64,000 bases of DNA from Dendrophyllia cribrosa (GCA_024195265.1 JAJLRJ010000009.1:7351997-7415996); one strand, 5' to 3'; shown: positions 1-11,667, numbered from the stretch's first letter. Translations and numbers: made by a program. Notes: a model not told the origin generated them from the sequence alone.

Positions 1-1226
1 TGCAAAAAAGTGTAACTGATCTGAAACCATCTAGCACCTTTGTTATCTGCTGTGGTCGGGCCAGCAGATGCCCATCTGCATTAGTGACCGAAACGTTTGG
101 GACACTTTGCATTTTTCCCAATAAAACATCAATAAAATGTACTCTCCCTCCTACCCCCGCCCCCTCACTTCCTGAACAATGTTGAGTGTCAGGAATAATT
201 GTCTCATACATATTGTTTAGGGGATGTGGGGGAAACAAACTCGGTAATAAGTTCGTGTTCCAGTACACCAAATTGAAAATCAATAACAATGTTGTCCCCT
301 AAACCACCACCAATCCTAACCACCCGTCATGAAACATCACTACACATCATCGCACGTTGCTAGAACTAATCAACTTCCCTAGAAATGATCTAATGGAACT
401 AGACATCATCCAACATCACTAGGCATCATACAGGATACTGGAACACGAACTTATTCCCACAAACTCTGTAAGGTGATTTGGGTGAATGTATATTATCGAT
501 CATTTTCATTGTGCACACAGAAAATATTACAAAAAAGTGATGTGTTCTTTTAAGATTTAAAAATATTTTGGCCAGCATTGAAGCTATTGGCTAGCCAAAA
601 TATGCTAATTTGGACTTCATGCGTTAATGCGGTGAAATTTCATGTTTAAAGTCCAACGTTCAGAGACGCGTATAAGTGGATAAAAGCTGACGTGACATGA
701 ATTCTAAAAGCTTCTTTTGTGCACCCTACCCAATTTGCTTTTTTCACCTGGCATATCAGTCATTTCTTTATTATTAAGATTTGTTTCTTTACTTATAAGA
801 TTTGTTATCCAGCAAAAATCATGGACTCCTGTCCGCTAGCTAGTCTACAAAACAGTTGACCTTATCACCTGGTGGCGGCATTCTGCAGCATCTGAACTTT
901 GTAATACATGCCAGGCTGTCGCATTCCGCTCTATACAAGCCAACCAAATATGACCAGTCTTCACACTTGCGCCAAACTTGATTTTGCAATGAAATCTCCA
1001 CGTCATTGCAATCCAAGGGTACGTTTTTGAAATTTCCTGGCCTGCAGCACTTTGCTCGTTCAATTGACCAAGTGTCGTTTCAGTAATAAAATCCTTTAAG
1101 AAAATATCCGTTAGGGCAGGAAGCCCAGTTGTGGTTTCTAGCCAGAACGAAATAATAAAACAAATTAGATTTTGACTTTTACTTTGAAAGGTGCCACAAA
1201 TACACTCGGATAGCCCAGAGAAACTC
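1..1226. other. noncoding stretch, nothing recognised
   Basis: Both strands were read for domains, splice-flanked exons, tRNA boxes and inverted repeats, and nothing convincing was found. The short ORFs here have no recognisable content. The sequence is AT-rich and ordinary for intergenic or intronic invertebrate DNA. Confidence 0.5.
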
Positions 1227-1253
1227 TAATATATATATATATATATATATATA
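1227..1253. repeat. (AT)n microsatellite
   Basis: A pure alternating AT run of about 27 bases, with no associated gene signal. Confidence 0.9.
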
Positions 1254-2460
1254 GGCTGTGCCTAACAGCGCCGCACTCGCTCTCTGAACAGAAAGCCGAC
1301 GATAACCTTGGCTTAACTAAGGTGAAAGGTCGGAAGCACAAGAATTATTGAAGATTGACGACTGGGCTATTTTTCAATTTTAGCAATTCTCAAAACAGTA
1401 TTACCCGACTGTCTGCACGGTACATTTAGACCGTACAAAAGTTCACAAAACAACTTTTTCTCGGCCTAGAATAACTAGTTTGACTAATTTCCGTATAAAA
1501 TACTCCTGTTGCGTATTAAAAATTGCCCCAGAAACTGATTTGGAAATCAAAATTGCAAAAAATACACAAACATATTTACATAAGGCGACGCGAGTGAAGT
1601 TTAGAGCTATAAAATCCAAGTCTTGTTTTGTTTACATAAAATCTCTTTTCAACCTATGTAATGAATGAACAAACACATAAAAATGGACAACAAAATCTTC
1701 TTTTGAAAAATTTTATTCAAATATCTATTAGTTTATGTTTAAAAGCAAAACACGTACCATTTATAGCGCATCAAGGCAGAGCTGTCCTCGATGAAATTCA
1801 AGATAACAACACGACTTAATTTGAGCACTATATATAAACATGTCTCCAAAACTAAAGAGAACACAAAGGAAAAGTCAATCAAAAATTGATATTAACATAA
1901 ATTCCCATCGAAAAATGTGATTTATTAAACCTTTAAGTCACTCGACTGCTTGGAAATTCGTTAAAACTCCGCTACTTCGGTTCTGAAATCCGTAATAAAA
2001 ACAAACATCTCCCCGGCTGCTCCTGCATTGATAAAAACGTATGAAGTTCCTCGAAGCAAGATTTTTTTCCTGAAAGCTCTTCTTTTTCCACTAAAGCGGC
2101 TTCTGTGTATCCTTTAATTAGTATCCCTGTCTTGAGTGGCAAACCGCGAAAAAATGCAGGGAAATAACGACTTTACTTCTTCGCTAAACACAGCGAAAGA
2201 TGCAAACTATGAAAGTGTTTACCGAGATGAGGGCTGTGCAGCCGCGCGAATAACAAAGCCTCGCTTTGCTTTCAAAATTGCTAAGATCCCGGATGTTGTA
2301 TGGTGTCATACGCGCATGTTTTGCGACGTCATACGCGCCTGCGAGTTGGCCTTGCGCGACGCACGCACCGACACACATGTCACGGATGCGCGCCCGCGAA
2401 ACATTCCGCTAGCCATGACCATGAAAAGAGACGGGCATAGGTTCTATGAGTATGGGGCTA
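1254..2460. other. noncoding stretch with an unassigned ORF
   Basis: The only longer frame is 118 codons on the plus strand (2136-2492). It has no recognisable domain, a composition typical of chance frames, and no splice support. A short GGGAC-rich run lies just beyond at about 2546-2573. Confidence 0.4.
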
Positions 2461-2731
2461 CGCAGCTACGCGAGTGCTCCACTATTTCGTAACCCTGAAA
2501 GTAGAAGTAAAGGGCACATGAATGTTTCCTCATTTTTTTCGCACGGGACGGGAGGGGACGGGACGGGACGGGTGGTTATCCTGTAAAAATGTGACGCATA
2601 CGAATTATTTTTACTCGTAAAATAAGCCGTGGAAGAGGTGATGGAAACAATAGTTATATAGTAGTGAAAAGGGACTGGGACCGAGATTAAGTACAAAACT
2701 TAACAGTTGATCTATAAAAAGAAACAGCTAA

Positions 2732-3545
2732 TTAATAAAGCATCAGCTTCTCGCTACTGACGTTTGCATTAAAAGCTGGCTTCAGTTCTTGTATAAACAA
2801 TGTTTCTTTGATTTTACAGTGGAAATCAGTTTTGCCCGACGCTAAGATATCAAAATGATCCCACTTGATGTTATGTCCAGAGGTGTTGACATGGTCAGCA
2901 ATGGCTGATGTGCGGTCATGCTTAGCGAGGGCCTTAAAATGCTCAGTTTTTCTATCATGAAGCCGTCGTTTAGTTTTACCAATGTAAAATTCTTCACAAT
3001 CCCAAAAACTGGCTTTGTAAATAACTTTAGACTGTTGAGAACGATTCAAGCGGTCCTTGTACGGGAAGGAAGATTTGATGCGGCGAGTGTTTTGGAAAAT
3101 AATTTTAAGGTTGACACAAGAGTAAAAATTGTATACACAAGATTTTAGACGTTTAGAGATTTGGTTGCTATGTAAACCTAAATAAGGTAGCAGGATAATA
3201 ATATCCTTCTTAGGAACAGTGGAGACATGGTTGTTTGACTTGTTAATGTTTCTGTTTATAACATCATTAATGTGAAAGGTGATTATCCCTTGAGGGTAAC
3301 CGTTCTGAAGAAGAAGTTTTCGAAGCTCATCAAGCACAGATTGCAGCAACAATGAAGACAAGCAAATCCTGTAGCAGCGATAAGTGAGGGTGCGGATGAG
3401 ATTTATTTTATATTTGCGCGGAGTGAAGGAATCCCATTTGGTGTATAACCCCGTGAATGTTTTCTTCCGGTAGATAGAAGTCATGAAAGTGTTGTTTGGG
3501 CAGCGTTTAACGAGGATGTCTAAAAACGGAATCCAGTTGTTGGGA
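2732..3545 (-). pseudogene. Penelope-like element fragment: RT C-terminal linker plus GIY-YIG endonuclease
   Basis: Reading leftwards on the minus strand, the frame begins within the C-terminal part of a Penelope-type reverse transcriptase. Visible there are LDILVKRC and, further on, TSIYRKKTFTGLY, which are typical of the RT thumb/linker of Penelope-like elements. It continues into a GIY-YIG nuclease with EEFYIGKTKRRLHDRKTEH and then a SAIADHVNTSGHNIKWD segment. The frame ends with a stop at 2732-2734. The catalytic palm of the RT is absent, so this is a 5'-truncated copy. In the family, RT plus GIY-YIG nuclease drives target-primed retrotransposition. The same nuclease segment recurs in opposite orientation directly to the right. 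Confidence 0.85.
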
Positions 3546-3858
3546 TTGTGAAGAATTTTACATTGGTAAAACTAAACGACGGCTTCAGGATAGAAAAACT
3601 GAGCATTTTAAGGCCCTCGCTAAGCATGACCGCACATCAGCCATTGCTGACCATGTCAACACCACTGGACATAACATCAAGTGGGATCATTTTGATATCT
3701 TAGCGTCGGACAAAACTGATTTCCACTGTAAAATCAAAGAAACATTGTTTATACAAGAACTGAAGCCAGCTTTTAATGCAAACGTCGGTAACGAGAAGCT
3801 GATGCTTTATTTATTAGCTGTTTCTTTTTATAGATCAACTGTTAAGTTTTGTACTTAA
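3546..3858 (+). pseudogene. Penelope-like element fragment: inverted second copy of the GIY-YIG domain
   Basis: Translation of the plus strand gives the same GIY-YIG nuclease as the minus-strand copy at 2732-3010, with only scattered substitutions (TTGHN for TSGHN, SDKTD for SGKTD). It runs on to a later stop at 3856-3858, because the stop that ends the left copy is absent here. It starts abruptly inside the domain at the CEEFYIG motif, so it is 5'-truncated. The 3' flank to about 3985 is shared with the left copy in inverted orientation. Confidence 0.85.
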
Positions 3859-3985
3859 TCTCGGTCCCAGACCCTTTTCAATACTATATAAGTATAGTTT
3901 TCAACACTGTAACGGTCACTTTTGAAAATGTATGTAGTAGCATACGAAACGTCAAGTTTTATAAAAAAAAATGAATAAGTTCAAT
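3859..3985 (+). repeat. 3' end of the Penelope-like copy with hammerhead-like hairpin
   Basis: This untranslated tail follows the GIY-YIG frame. Around 3927-3955 a short hairpin (GTATG / CATAC) is followed immediately by GAAACGTC, which is the 3' half of a hammerhead ribozyme core. Penelope-like long terminal repeats are known to carry such ribozymes. The box expected as CTGATGA reads TTGAAAA here, so self-cleavage is unlikely. Confidence 0.4.
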
Positions 3986-4090
3986 ATGTTTATCACCGCT
4001 GTTTGTGTTCTATTTCTTATCGAACTTGATTATCATCAGTGCGTAACTTGATGGATGCCACAGTCACCCCATTCATGTTTTTCTCCGTTT

Positions 4091-4651
4091 TTAAAGTGCT
4101 ACTGCGATCAAATTTTTGATTTTCATATTTTTACATCTTCGTGTACAATTAGACTTTCTTACTTATCTTGCCAAATTTCAATCCATTACGAACATCAGAA
4201 GTCATTTTATTTAAACATTTATGTCCGAGAATTTACGGCCGCCATTAATCAACCTTGTTCCAAGGCCTGGTTGCGAATAGGATAAAGTGACGTCAAAGGC
4301 TCAAACATACCTCACGGGTTTAAATTATAATAACAATGAGCATAGAAAATTGCACGAAGAACAAGTCTAATGTTTTTGTTGCGTTTTCGCGTGATTTTCA
4401 ATACTTATTGTTATTATAATTTCAACCCGTGAGGTATGTTTGAGCCTTTGACGTCACTTTATCCCTTTCGCAACCAAGCATGGAACACGGTTGATTAATG
4501 GCGGCCGTAAATTCTCGAACATAAATGTTAAAATAAAATGACTTCTGATGTTCGTAATGGATTGAAATTTGGCAAGACGAGTAAGAAAGTATAATTGTAC
4601 ACGAAGATGTAAAAAAAGGAAATAAAAAATTTGATCGCAGTAGCACTTTAA
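4091..4651. mobile_element. large palindromic MITE (TTAA-bounded)
   Basis: Two arms of about 245 bp (4091-4337 and 4405-4651) are reverse complements with scattered mismatches. They begin and end with TTAAAGTGCTACTGCGATC and its complement. The TTAA at both extremes would fit a piggyBac-like target site. Open frames on either strand within it are a by-product of the palindrome and are not treated as genes. Confidence 0.8.
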
Positions 4652-4686
4652 GAGCATCTATTTTAAGCAAATAGACATTTTTTTAA

Positions 4687-4808
4687 TAAATACCACGATG
4701 CATCATTTTCCGCTAATGACGTCAAACATATTCTTTTGAATTCTCTTTACAATTCAAAAGAATATATTTGACATCGATAACGGAATATGATGCATTCTGG
4801 TATTTTTT
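4687..4808. repeat. small foldback element
   Basis: An imperfect palindrome of about 120 bp. AATACCACGATGCATCATTTT on the left pairs with AATGATGCATTCTGGTATT-type sequence on the right, and the centre is an ATTCTTTTGAATT / AATTCAAAAGAAT hairpin. Confidence 0.6.
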
Positions 4809-4874
4809 AAAAGGGTCTTTACCATCTTTGATAGTTGTTTTACAGTTTTTGACCATTACTTTTAGTTTTTCATT

Positions 4875-4948
4875 GGTACTGCTGTGAAGCGCCTACAGCA
4901 GGCCTGTATAGGCACTATATAAACGTTTATTATTATTATTATTATTTA
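4875..4948 (+). mobile_element. LINE 3' tail fragment with (ATT)n end
   Basis: The run GGCACTATATAAACG followed by ATT repeats is the typical 3' end of animal CR1/L2-type LINEs, which finish in short tandem repeats. No coding part is attached. Confidence 0.45.
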
Positions 4949-5413
4949 GTAGCTCTTTGTTATTTTTTGGAGACATGGGAAAGTTTGGTGAGAATCGCTT
5001 GCTATGAGGTAATGAGATATGACGTAATAAGTAGCATAAGATCAAGCCAATTTTGAATAAAAATGTGTTTTTCACTTTTTTAGAGAACAAAATGTAAAAT
5101 GTTACAAACAAACAGCAAAATGGTTAATAAAAACTCTAGCATAAAAATAGTGCGCTTGTACTTTGATTCAAATTTGCTTCCGTTTTTTATCAAGTGACCC
5201 TAAAAGTTGATATTTTGTTCTGCTTTCGCCTAACTTGAACTTTGTGGCCATTGAAATGGTCATGATTTTCTGTAAGATTAAAAAGCGGCTTCTTGTTGGA
5301 ATTAAACTGAATGGCTGAGTATCTATACGGAGTGTTGACTGATGTGAATTTCCTTATTGAATCCAGAATTCTGTAGACAAAGGTCAGATTTGTATACAAC
5401 GGTCCCTACATTA

Positions 5414-5830
5414 AGACTACGTTTACACTAGAGGAGATTTTTCCGGATTCGTGACGAATCCGGAACATTTTGGTACCGGATTCGTTTTGCCGTTTACACG
5501 CAGGTGGATGAATCCGAAATAAAAACGTCCCGGTTTGGTCGCGTCTCCGGAGATTTTGAATCCGAAATCTAAAGTGAATACTTTGTATCCGATTACTGTA
5601 AATCCGCAATGTTTTGAAGTGTAAACAGTTGTTCCCATGAATCCGGATACTTTTTCGCCTGCTTTGTAACCGTTCCCGCATAAATGTCCTCGGATTTATC
5701 GATGTGTGTAAACGGTTGCGAATCCGAATACCCTTTAGTATAAACGGCTGCGAATCCGAATACCCTAAATTTAATAAATCCGGAAACATTTATGAATCCG
5801 GAAAAATCTCCTCTAGTGTAAACGTAGTCT
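5414..5830. mobile_element. MITE with 37-bp terminal inverted repeats and internal subrepeats
   Basis: The termini at 5414-5450 and 5794-5830 are exact complements, beginning AGACTACGTTTACACTAG. The interior is made of short GAATCCG/CGGATTC units in both orientations and a ~33-bp tandem unit (GCGAATCCGAATACCCT) near 5716-5770. Open frames inside are read-through of these repeats. Confidence 0.85.
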
Positions 5831-6561
5831 AAGACTGACCCAATTGTATTCATATTGGTCGTGCGTACTGTAATACGTGTAAAAGGTCAGATTAAATCGT
5901 AATCCAATTTACCCGACAGGTAATGAAAACCACTTAGATATAAATTATACTGTAGATCATGTAATTACACAATGCCCAAACTAAAGCAATAGCGTGTATC
6001 ATAATTAGTTGCAATTTTGCTACAACCAGGTTTTCCTAGACGCAAAGTAAAATATTTTGAGGTATCCTATTTTATTTGCCTCAGCGCTCATGTCAGCACA
6101 AATCTGATTTCACTGACCTGCTAAATGACTCTTTCCAGTCCACTATTTTGCAAATAGGGGTGTCACCGTGGTATTCGTGTGGAGATGTGCAGCATCTTCC
6201 TTGTGCAATATGGTCAATATGGCCGTTAGAATTTCGCCATAATCCATTCAGGTATCTTTCTATTCCTGAGTAAGTTGCCCATCCCGGCTGATTTAGGGTG
6301 ATTTGCCAATTGACCTCAACGCAGCAATTGTCTTCTGCAAAAAAACAAAATTCCTTCTCTTGCTAACAGAACAATAACTTTTATTATTATTGAATGCAAT
6401 TTGTTTTGTTCATAAATTACAGTGCTGACATAAAGTAACCAGTCAAATTATAGGAAAGAAAGTGAATTCCAAGTGACCAGTCAGGACTTAGTAGTGATTT
6501 CCATCCGTGAAGGCTTCGGATGGAAATTTTTAATTTCGTTTGGACCGTTAAAGTACAGTGT
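5831..6561. other. noncoding stretch, nothing recognised
   Basis: No supported exon, RNA gene or inverted repeat was found between the two flanking MITEs. Confidence 0.45.
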
Positions 6562-6758
6562 AATAGGTCATTTCCGAGTGGCCTTTAGCCTCTATAAAAG
6601 CGAGGCTAGGTGCGAAACCTTTCATACGAAAATGAGTTTTGATTCACATGCAAATAAACTCTTATTTGCGTGTGAATGAAAACTCATTTTCATATGAAAG
6701 GTTTCGCACCTAGCCTCGCTTTGATAGAGAGGTTAAAGGCAACTCGGAAATGGCCTAT
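6562..6758. mobile_element. foldback MITE, family A copy 1
   Basis: A near-perfect palindrome of about 197 bp with termini ATAGGTCATTTCCGAGT and its complement. Internal GCGAGGCTAGGTGC and TTTCATAYGAAAATGAG blocks are found on both arms. Two related copies lie at 38217-38310 (half) and 39243-39417 (complete). Confidence 0.9.
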
Positions 6759-7559
6759 TTCGTGCCTGTGATCTTTAGTAGTAGTTCCTACCAGTCTCCC
6801 GAATTCAGGACGGTGCCTCAAGATTCAGATTGTCGTTTTGCTGTTTGCCGAGAATACAGAGATTAGGCATTAGAAGCGTATTTTCCAAACGGAAGATGTA
6901 CGTTTGCCGTCTAGCCTTAGCAGTTGTGCAGTACATAAAAACAGGTCTCGTTGCACATAAAAAAGCGTCTGCCGTGCCAATAATGGTCCTGTTGTTCGTG
7001 GGGAAAATGACGCCATGCTCTTATGATCTCTTTTTGTTTGCAAGAACGCAAGGAATAGTCACGGCAGCCTCCATTTCTTAAGTGAGGAGACGACCCGTTT
7101 TCACGCATCGTGCAACGGCAAACGGCATGCTTAATCTCCCTATTATCGCCAAACGACAAGCTGATCTCTCTTTAAAAAACACACAGGCAACCCAGTGTAG
7201 CCCGTCAATAACTAAAGACTTTAGAACATCAAATAACGATGAATTTGTGAATTGTGAAGACGGCCTTAATGCTCATATTGTTGAGTTGTCAGATACTTAA
7301 TTAACATCACTCAGGCAATAAACTAGATAACTTGAATATCTTTAAAGAATACTCACTGTATTTTTCTTTATTAATTTTTAGGTGTTAGGTGTTTATCTGT
7401 ATATGATATATAACGTAAGTTATATGAATGTTAGTGAAGGAGTGTAAGTGAATCTATTTGAACGAACTGAGTTGATAAGGTAAATTGCCTAACGCAAAGA
7501 AGGGCTACTGCTCACTCCCCCACAGACGTAGCATCGGCTCATAGTGCCTTCAGACCTTA
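6759..7559. other. noncoding stretch, nothing recognised
   Basis: Two plus-strand frames of 72-83 codons occur (6830-7081, 7082-7300), but neither shows a domain or good splice sites. It is treated as intergenic or intronic. Confidence 0.4.
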
Positions 7560-7770
7560 ACCCAGCATTAATCACTACCTCTTATTTGAACGTCCATTTC
7601 CGAATTTCTTCCAGTCACATTCAGGGAGATAACTGCTACATGGAGCATCTCATACCCTTTCTAACAGTAGAGGTAAAGGGTTTGACCGGTTCTCAGATTT
7701 CTTTTGACAGCAACCGAGTTAAATTTACTTTTTTTATGCATATACCACAATATAACTTGATTGATATCAG
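7560..7770 (-). pseudogene. degenerate fibronectin type III exon
   Basis: The minus strand resembles the intact FN3 exon at 8353-8637. It has KFNSVAVK where the intact exon has KWNSVIVN, then TGQTLYLYC for TSHTLYLDC, and VAVISLN for VAVTSLN. An in-frame TAG replaces the residue after LYC, a few extra codons interrupt the next strand, and the N-terminal half of the domain is not recognisable. The simplest reading is a decayed duplicate of the neighbouring exon in the same orientation. Confidence 0.6.
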
Positions 7771-8352
7771 AGTCCACCTCTTCTGTCAACGAAGGGGTTA
7801 AAAGGACAATAAAAATATCTTCACTTGGGTTCACATCAACTAATTAAAGTCCCTGATTATACTGAATTGGATTATAATTACTTCAAACAACCTCAAGGGG
7901 ACACATAGACAAGTTGTGGTATAAGGAGACGAAACTTCTAATCGCCTTATGGATAAACTCGTATGGGACAAAATAAGCCAAGGAATGGCCGATGGAAAGT
8001 ACTCAAGAAATGCACAACAGTGCCGTGCTAAAGTTAACAACCTAAATCTGACGGCGGATTTGTCTTCTTCTAGTCTCGGCAGCTTTCCTTGCCTTTCTTC
8101 TTGCCTGAAAATCAAGCATGGTGGTGATAATCATGGCAGCTACGCGACAGGGCGCCATTTTGTTTTCAACTTCAGATTGCGAGGTTACCCTGCCTAGTTT
8201 ATTTGTATTTTCGCAGATGTGAACCGAAACATAATTGAATAAAATTGAATGGAGTATGATAGCCTGAATTATACTTCAGTTGAATATAATTAAGGTTTAG
8301 TGTGAACAAGGCTTTAGAGCATCGTTAAATAAATTAAGAAAACATCGCTCAC
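7771..8352. other. intronic or intergenic sequence between FN3 copies
   Basis: No supported coding or RNA feature. Short frames of 82-91 codons on both strands overlap each other and show no domain. Confidence 0.4.
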
Positions 8353-8637
8353 CTCCTCCGGTTTGGAAGTTCCAAACTCGGCTTTGATTCAAATCACTCT
8401 CCCCGTGAGCGTTTAGTGAGGTAACTGCTACCTGATACTCTTTAAAACAGTCGAGGTAAAGGGTGTGGCTGGTTGCATTGCTGTTTACGATAACCGAGTT
8501 CCATTTGTTTTCTCTAGACCGTAAAACCACTTCTCTGTAGTAGACATTGTACCTCGAAACCGGACACGCCAAGCCATCCCATTTGACTACAACAGTTCCT
8601 CCTGCAATTATTCTGGCCACGTTTACGATGAAAGGAA
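8353..8637 (-). CDS. fibronectin type III domain exon of a multidomain extracellular protein
   Basis: This 285-nt exon is bounded on the minus strand by a pyrimidine-rich acceptor (TTTATTTCTTGTCTAG) and a GTGAGC donor. It encodes one FN3 domain: GGTVVVKWDGL is the B-strand tryptophan region, SRYNVYYREV the C strand, HTLYLDCFKEYQVAVTSLN the E-F tyrosine-corner region, and HGES the G-strand turn. Both borders fall in phase 1, the arrangement typical of shuffled extracellular modules. It is probably the exon after the laminin-G exon ending at 12297, whose inferred phase matches. The ligand is unknown. Confidence 0.85.
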
Positions 8638-9366
8638 CTAGACAAGAAATAAAGTTGTGAACTATGCATTTTAATTTGTGATCGATTAAAGTCCAAAAGG
8701 CCGTATCATATGGATTATGTTTGTCAGAAAATGATACAGATATTTAGAACAAACTATTTGCTACACAGCGAGCGCAGCACAGTGGAAAAGCCGGATAAAT
8801 CTCGAGTCGATCAGCTTTGCTACCAAACTGCACTGTGCAAGCTGAAAATATTAGAAACCCTTGTTTTATTTAAAAGTTCGCTCGAAATTGGACATTTCCC
8901 TAGTTATGGCTCTCAAATCCTCTGAAGACTCCTCAAAGACTCTGCTTAGGCCCAGACCCATGGCAAGGCTAACATAACTGGGGGCCGAGAAAAGTGGTCA
9001 AGCAAAGCCCCCCACCTCCCCGTCAAAAAATAGGCAACGACGAAGGCAATGACAACGTCAAAAAAGTAATATATTTAGTAAACAAAACAACAACTCGGCA
9101 TTTTGGTACATTTCTTCGCCGTCCCTGCACGACTACGACGTAACGTTTCCTAATTTTACGTTTTATGGAGGGCGTAAACACACGACGACGACTTTTTTTC
9201 TGTCTTTTTAAACTTGGAACTGGTCCAATGCAGCGACACCTCCCCTCTATGCAGCCTGATTTCTGTCGCCCTAGGGGCTCGTTCTCGCGCTACGTTCTCG
9301 CACTTGCGCGCGTTCGCTTCGCTCGCGCTGGACTGAAAAATTAAATCGGTCTGTAGACAGACTACT
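8638..9366. other. intron-like stretch, nothing recognised
   Basis: No exon, RNA gene or repeat structure can be supported here. Confidence 0.45.
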
Positions 9367-9840
9367 TCCATCAGCTGTAAACTTAGTGACGTAATGCTTT
9401 GTTACGAATGCGTTTCGTAACAAGAATAACGTGAATCCAGCGATAACAATAACTAAATTGTTGTAAACGAATAACAACAATAAGCTTAAAGATGTTTCGC
9501 ATTTGGAGTCTTTAATGAAACATTAAAATCGATCTAAAAAGAGTTTTCAACCGAGACACGCGTTTTGATGCTGATCTACCTTAAAGTAACTAAATTTATG
9601 CCCTTTTTAAGGCAGTGATCACGGTGGCCGAGTGGTTTAGCGCGCGGAATGACAGCCAAAAGGCCCGAGGTTCAAGTCTCGCTCGGGACCTCCTTTATTT
9701 TTTCTCTTTTTTTCTCGGACTTTTAAAAAAATATTGAACCGTGTCAGTGTGAAAACATAAATTTACCGCAATATTGCGTTACGCGTTAGCATTTCTTATT
9801 CACGGGTTGGCTCTTAGGAGCCTTTGATCATTATTTATTG
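9367..9840. repeat. duplicated ~470 bp segment, copy A (with tRNA-like core)
   Basis: Starting TTCCATCAGCTGTAAACTTA and running to about 9840, this segment is about 90 percent identical to 11668-12130 in the same orientation. The similarity flanks a tRNA-like sequence on both sides, so the tRNA-like part belongs to the repeated unit. Confidence 0.8.
9618..9691 (+). tRNA. tRNA-like sequence (Ser/Leu-type), probably pseudo
   Basis: A good A box (TGGCCGAGTGG, 9625-9635) and a B box (GGTTCAAGTCT, 9669-9679) are spaced as in a tRNA, and a T-rich run follows from about 9694. The acceptor stem does not pair and the T-arm stem is short, so a functional tRNA is unlikely. A tRNA-derived repeat or a decayed serine/leucine-type tRNA is preferred. 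The anticodon cannot be assigned with confidence. Confidence 0.4.
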
Positions 9841-9854
9841 TGACTATGAACAGA

Positions 9855-10045
9855 TACAGTGGAACCCCGCCTTACGGTCACCTCGTTAATACGGTCACCT
9901 CGTTATTACGGTCACCTTTTTTTGTCCCGGCGAAACGCGCGCCCATACATTTTCTTATAATGAAACCCCGTTAATGCGGCCACCCCGTTAATACGGCCAA
10001 ATTTTCATGGCTCGTTGGTGACCGTATTAACGGGGTTCCACTGTA
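9855..10045. mobile_element. pogo/mariner-type MITE with TA target site
   Basis: The ends TACAGTGGAACCCCG and CGGGGTTCCACTGTA are inverted and flanked by TA. The interior repeats short ACGGTCACC and CGTTAATACGG units. This end sequence is characteristic of small nonautonomous Tc1/mariner-pogo elements in invertebrates. Confidence 0.75.
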
Positions 10046-10774
10046 ATACTATCAAACGTTGCTAAAACTTGTACACTGAAATACCAAGGGCATTAAGAGA
10101 GGGACTTTGTAAACATATGAAAGGAAAGACAGAACAGAAAGCATTATATTATTTCAAATGTTTCCAAGTGTTTCGCATAGAAGGTTTTACGATGCTATGA
10201 GTTAAATTCACTTTCAAGTGCATGAGTGAATAACATGGGTGCCCTTTTCCTAGAGCGTTTGATAACCATTTTGTCCAGTCTTACAATCCCAGTGGTTGGT
10301 ATTTCATATCCTTTGGTTTTTAAATTCACGAAAAGCAGCCTAAAAAAACAACCAACTCCTGATCTATCATTTCGCTAGATTTTCAAAAGTTACGATATTC
10401 AAGGCCAATTCATCCAGTTACTTTGATGTAAAATGGATTCAGGAAACGATACTGAATTATTTTGTGACACGGCTGGATTGCCGAATAGGCCTATCAGTGG
10501 GCAGACTTGAACTTTTGATTTAGCAGTCTTCCTCGTGATTTGTTCGTGGTCTTCCGAAACGTCACTTGAGATCAAGAAATACAGTCTAACCTCTCTCACC
10601 TTCGCTCAGTGAATCAACGAAACTGCAGCAAAAGTAGCTTTGTGTCCCCAAAGTCAAAGTTGGCAACGAGGAAGCGAATTCCCCCTGATGGCCAAAGCAG
10701 CAGAATTAAGGGCAAAATATCACGCCAAGAATCAAGGTAGGCAATGGGGATCGCCAACTAGTAAACTAGGCCAA
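10046..10774. other. intron-like stretch, nothing recognised
   Basis: Both strands were examined. No domain, splice-supported exon or repeat structure was found. Confidence 0.45.
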
Positions 10775-10909
10775 TGTTCTTCAACGAGTGGATAATGATA
10801 TCCACTGGATAAATCACTATCCAGTGCATAAGTGTTAACAAAACCAATTGCATTATCCACTCGATAGAGATTTATCCAGTGGATAGTGCTATCCACTTTT
10901 GAACAACTG
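10775..10909. mobile_element. small palindromic MITE built of GTGGATA/TATCCAC blocks
   Basis: GTTCTTCAACGAGTGGATA on the left is mirrored by TATCCACTTTTGAACAAC on the right. Several TATCCACTGGATAAATC-type blocks between them are complementary to each other. Confidence 0.7.
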
Positions 10910-11667
10910 GGACCTGCAGGATTAAGAGCAAAGGCTGAGTTGTCATGATGTGTCAACATTTGGTTTACTCGTCACACTGATCACGCAAATAAGCACGTGC
11001 ATTCAGCGAGTTTCCAATAAATGGATTTGATAGGTTCTCTATGGTAAAGAACTCTTTTGGAATGATACTGAAGAAAAGGATGTTACGATTGTGTTGCCGA
11101 ACCGTTGTTTAGTAGCAGTCATCCGTAAACAGACAGAATGCACTCTGTCGTACACGTAGACCAAAGACCTTTGTTCCACTCTCTTAAGTGCAAACACTTG
11201 ACAGCACTTAAAAGTAGAGCTTTCTCGAAACATTTAAGACAACTTAGATTGCGTTACACAACATCGCCCCTTTCGAGCATAAACCAAGGTAGGGGGAGGG
11301 GGTAGCTTAGAGCAATTTTCTTTCAGCGCGAATTTTTCCGTAACTAAATTTATTTTACTAATTTGCAACATATTTTTTAATTCTTTTCACTGAGCACAAT
11401 ATGTTTTCTTTTGCAAAATCCGTGCAGGAATTTTTTTTTTTGGCAATTGCCAACCTCCGGCCCCCCTCTAAAATAAAATGCTCAACAGATATTCAACGAC
11501 CCTACAGATAATGCTTATCTTAAAAATCTCGATCACCCACAAGCCGTATTTATATCCCAGGGCAGCTCTACCTTACGTTCGGTTAATTTTTTTTAACCCG
11601 TGAATAAGCACATGCGTAATGAACGGGTTATCGGCAACGGTGGCTGAATTCACTCACTCACTCATTC
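10910..11667. other. intron-like stretch, nothing recognised
   Basis: No supported feature. Small T- and A-rich runs only. Confidence 0.45.

Noticed and set aside
2136..2492. 118-codon plus-strand frame
   Set aside because: No domain, no splice support, and an overlapping minus-strand frame of similar quality. Treated as chance.
4020..4045. CTGATGA on the minus strand near 4035 as a possible second hammerhead
   Set aside because: No matching stem II hairpin and no GAAAC at the right distance.
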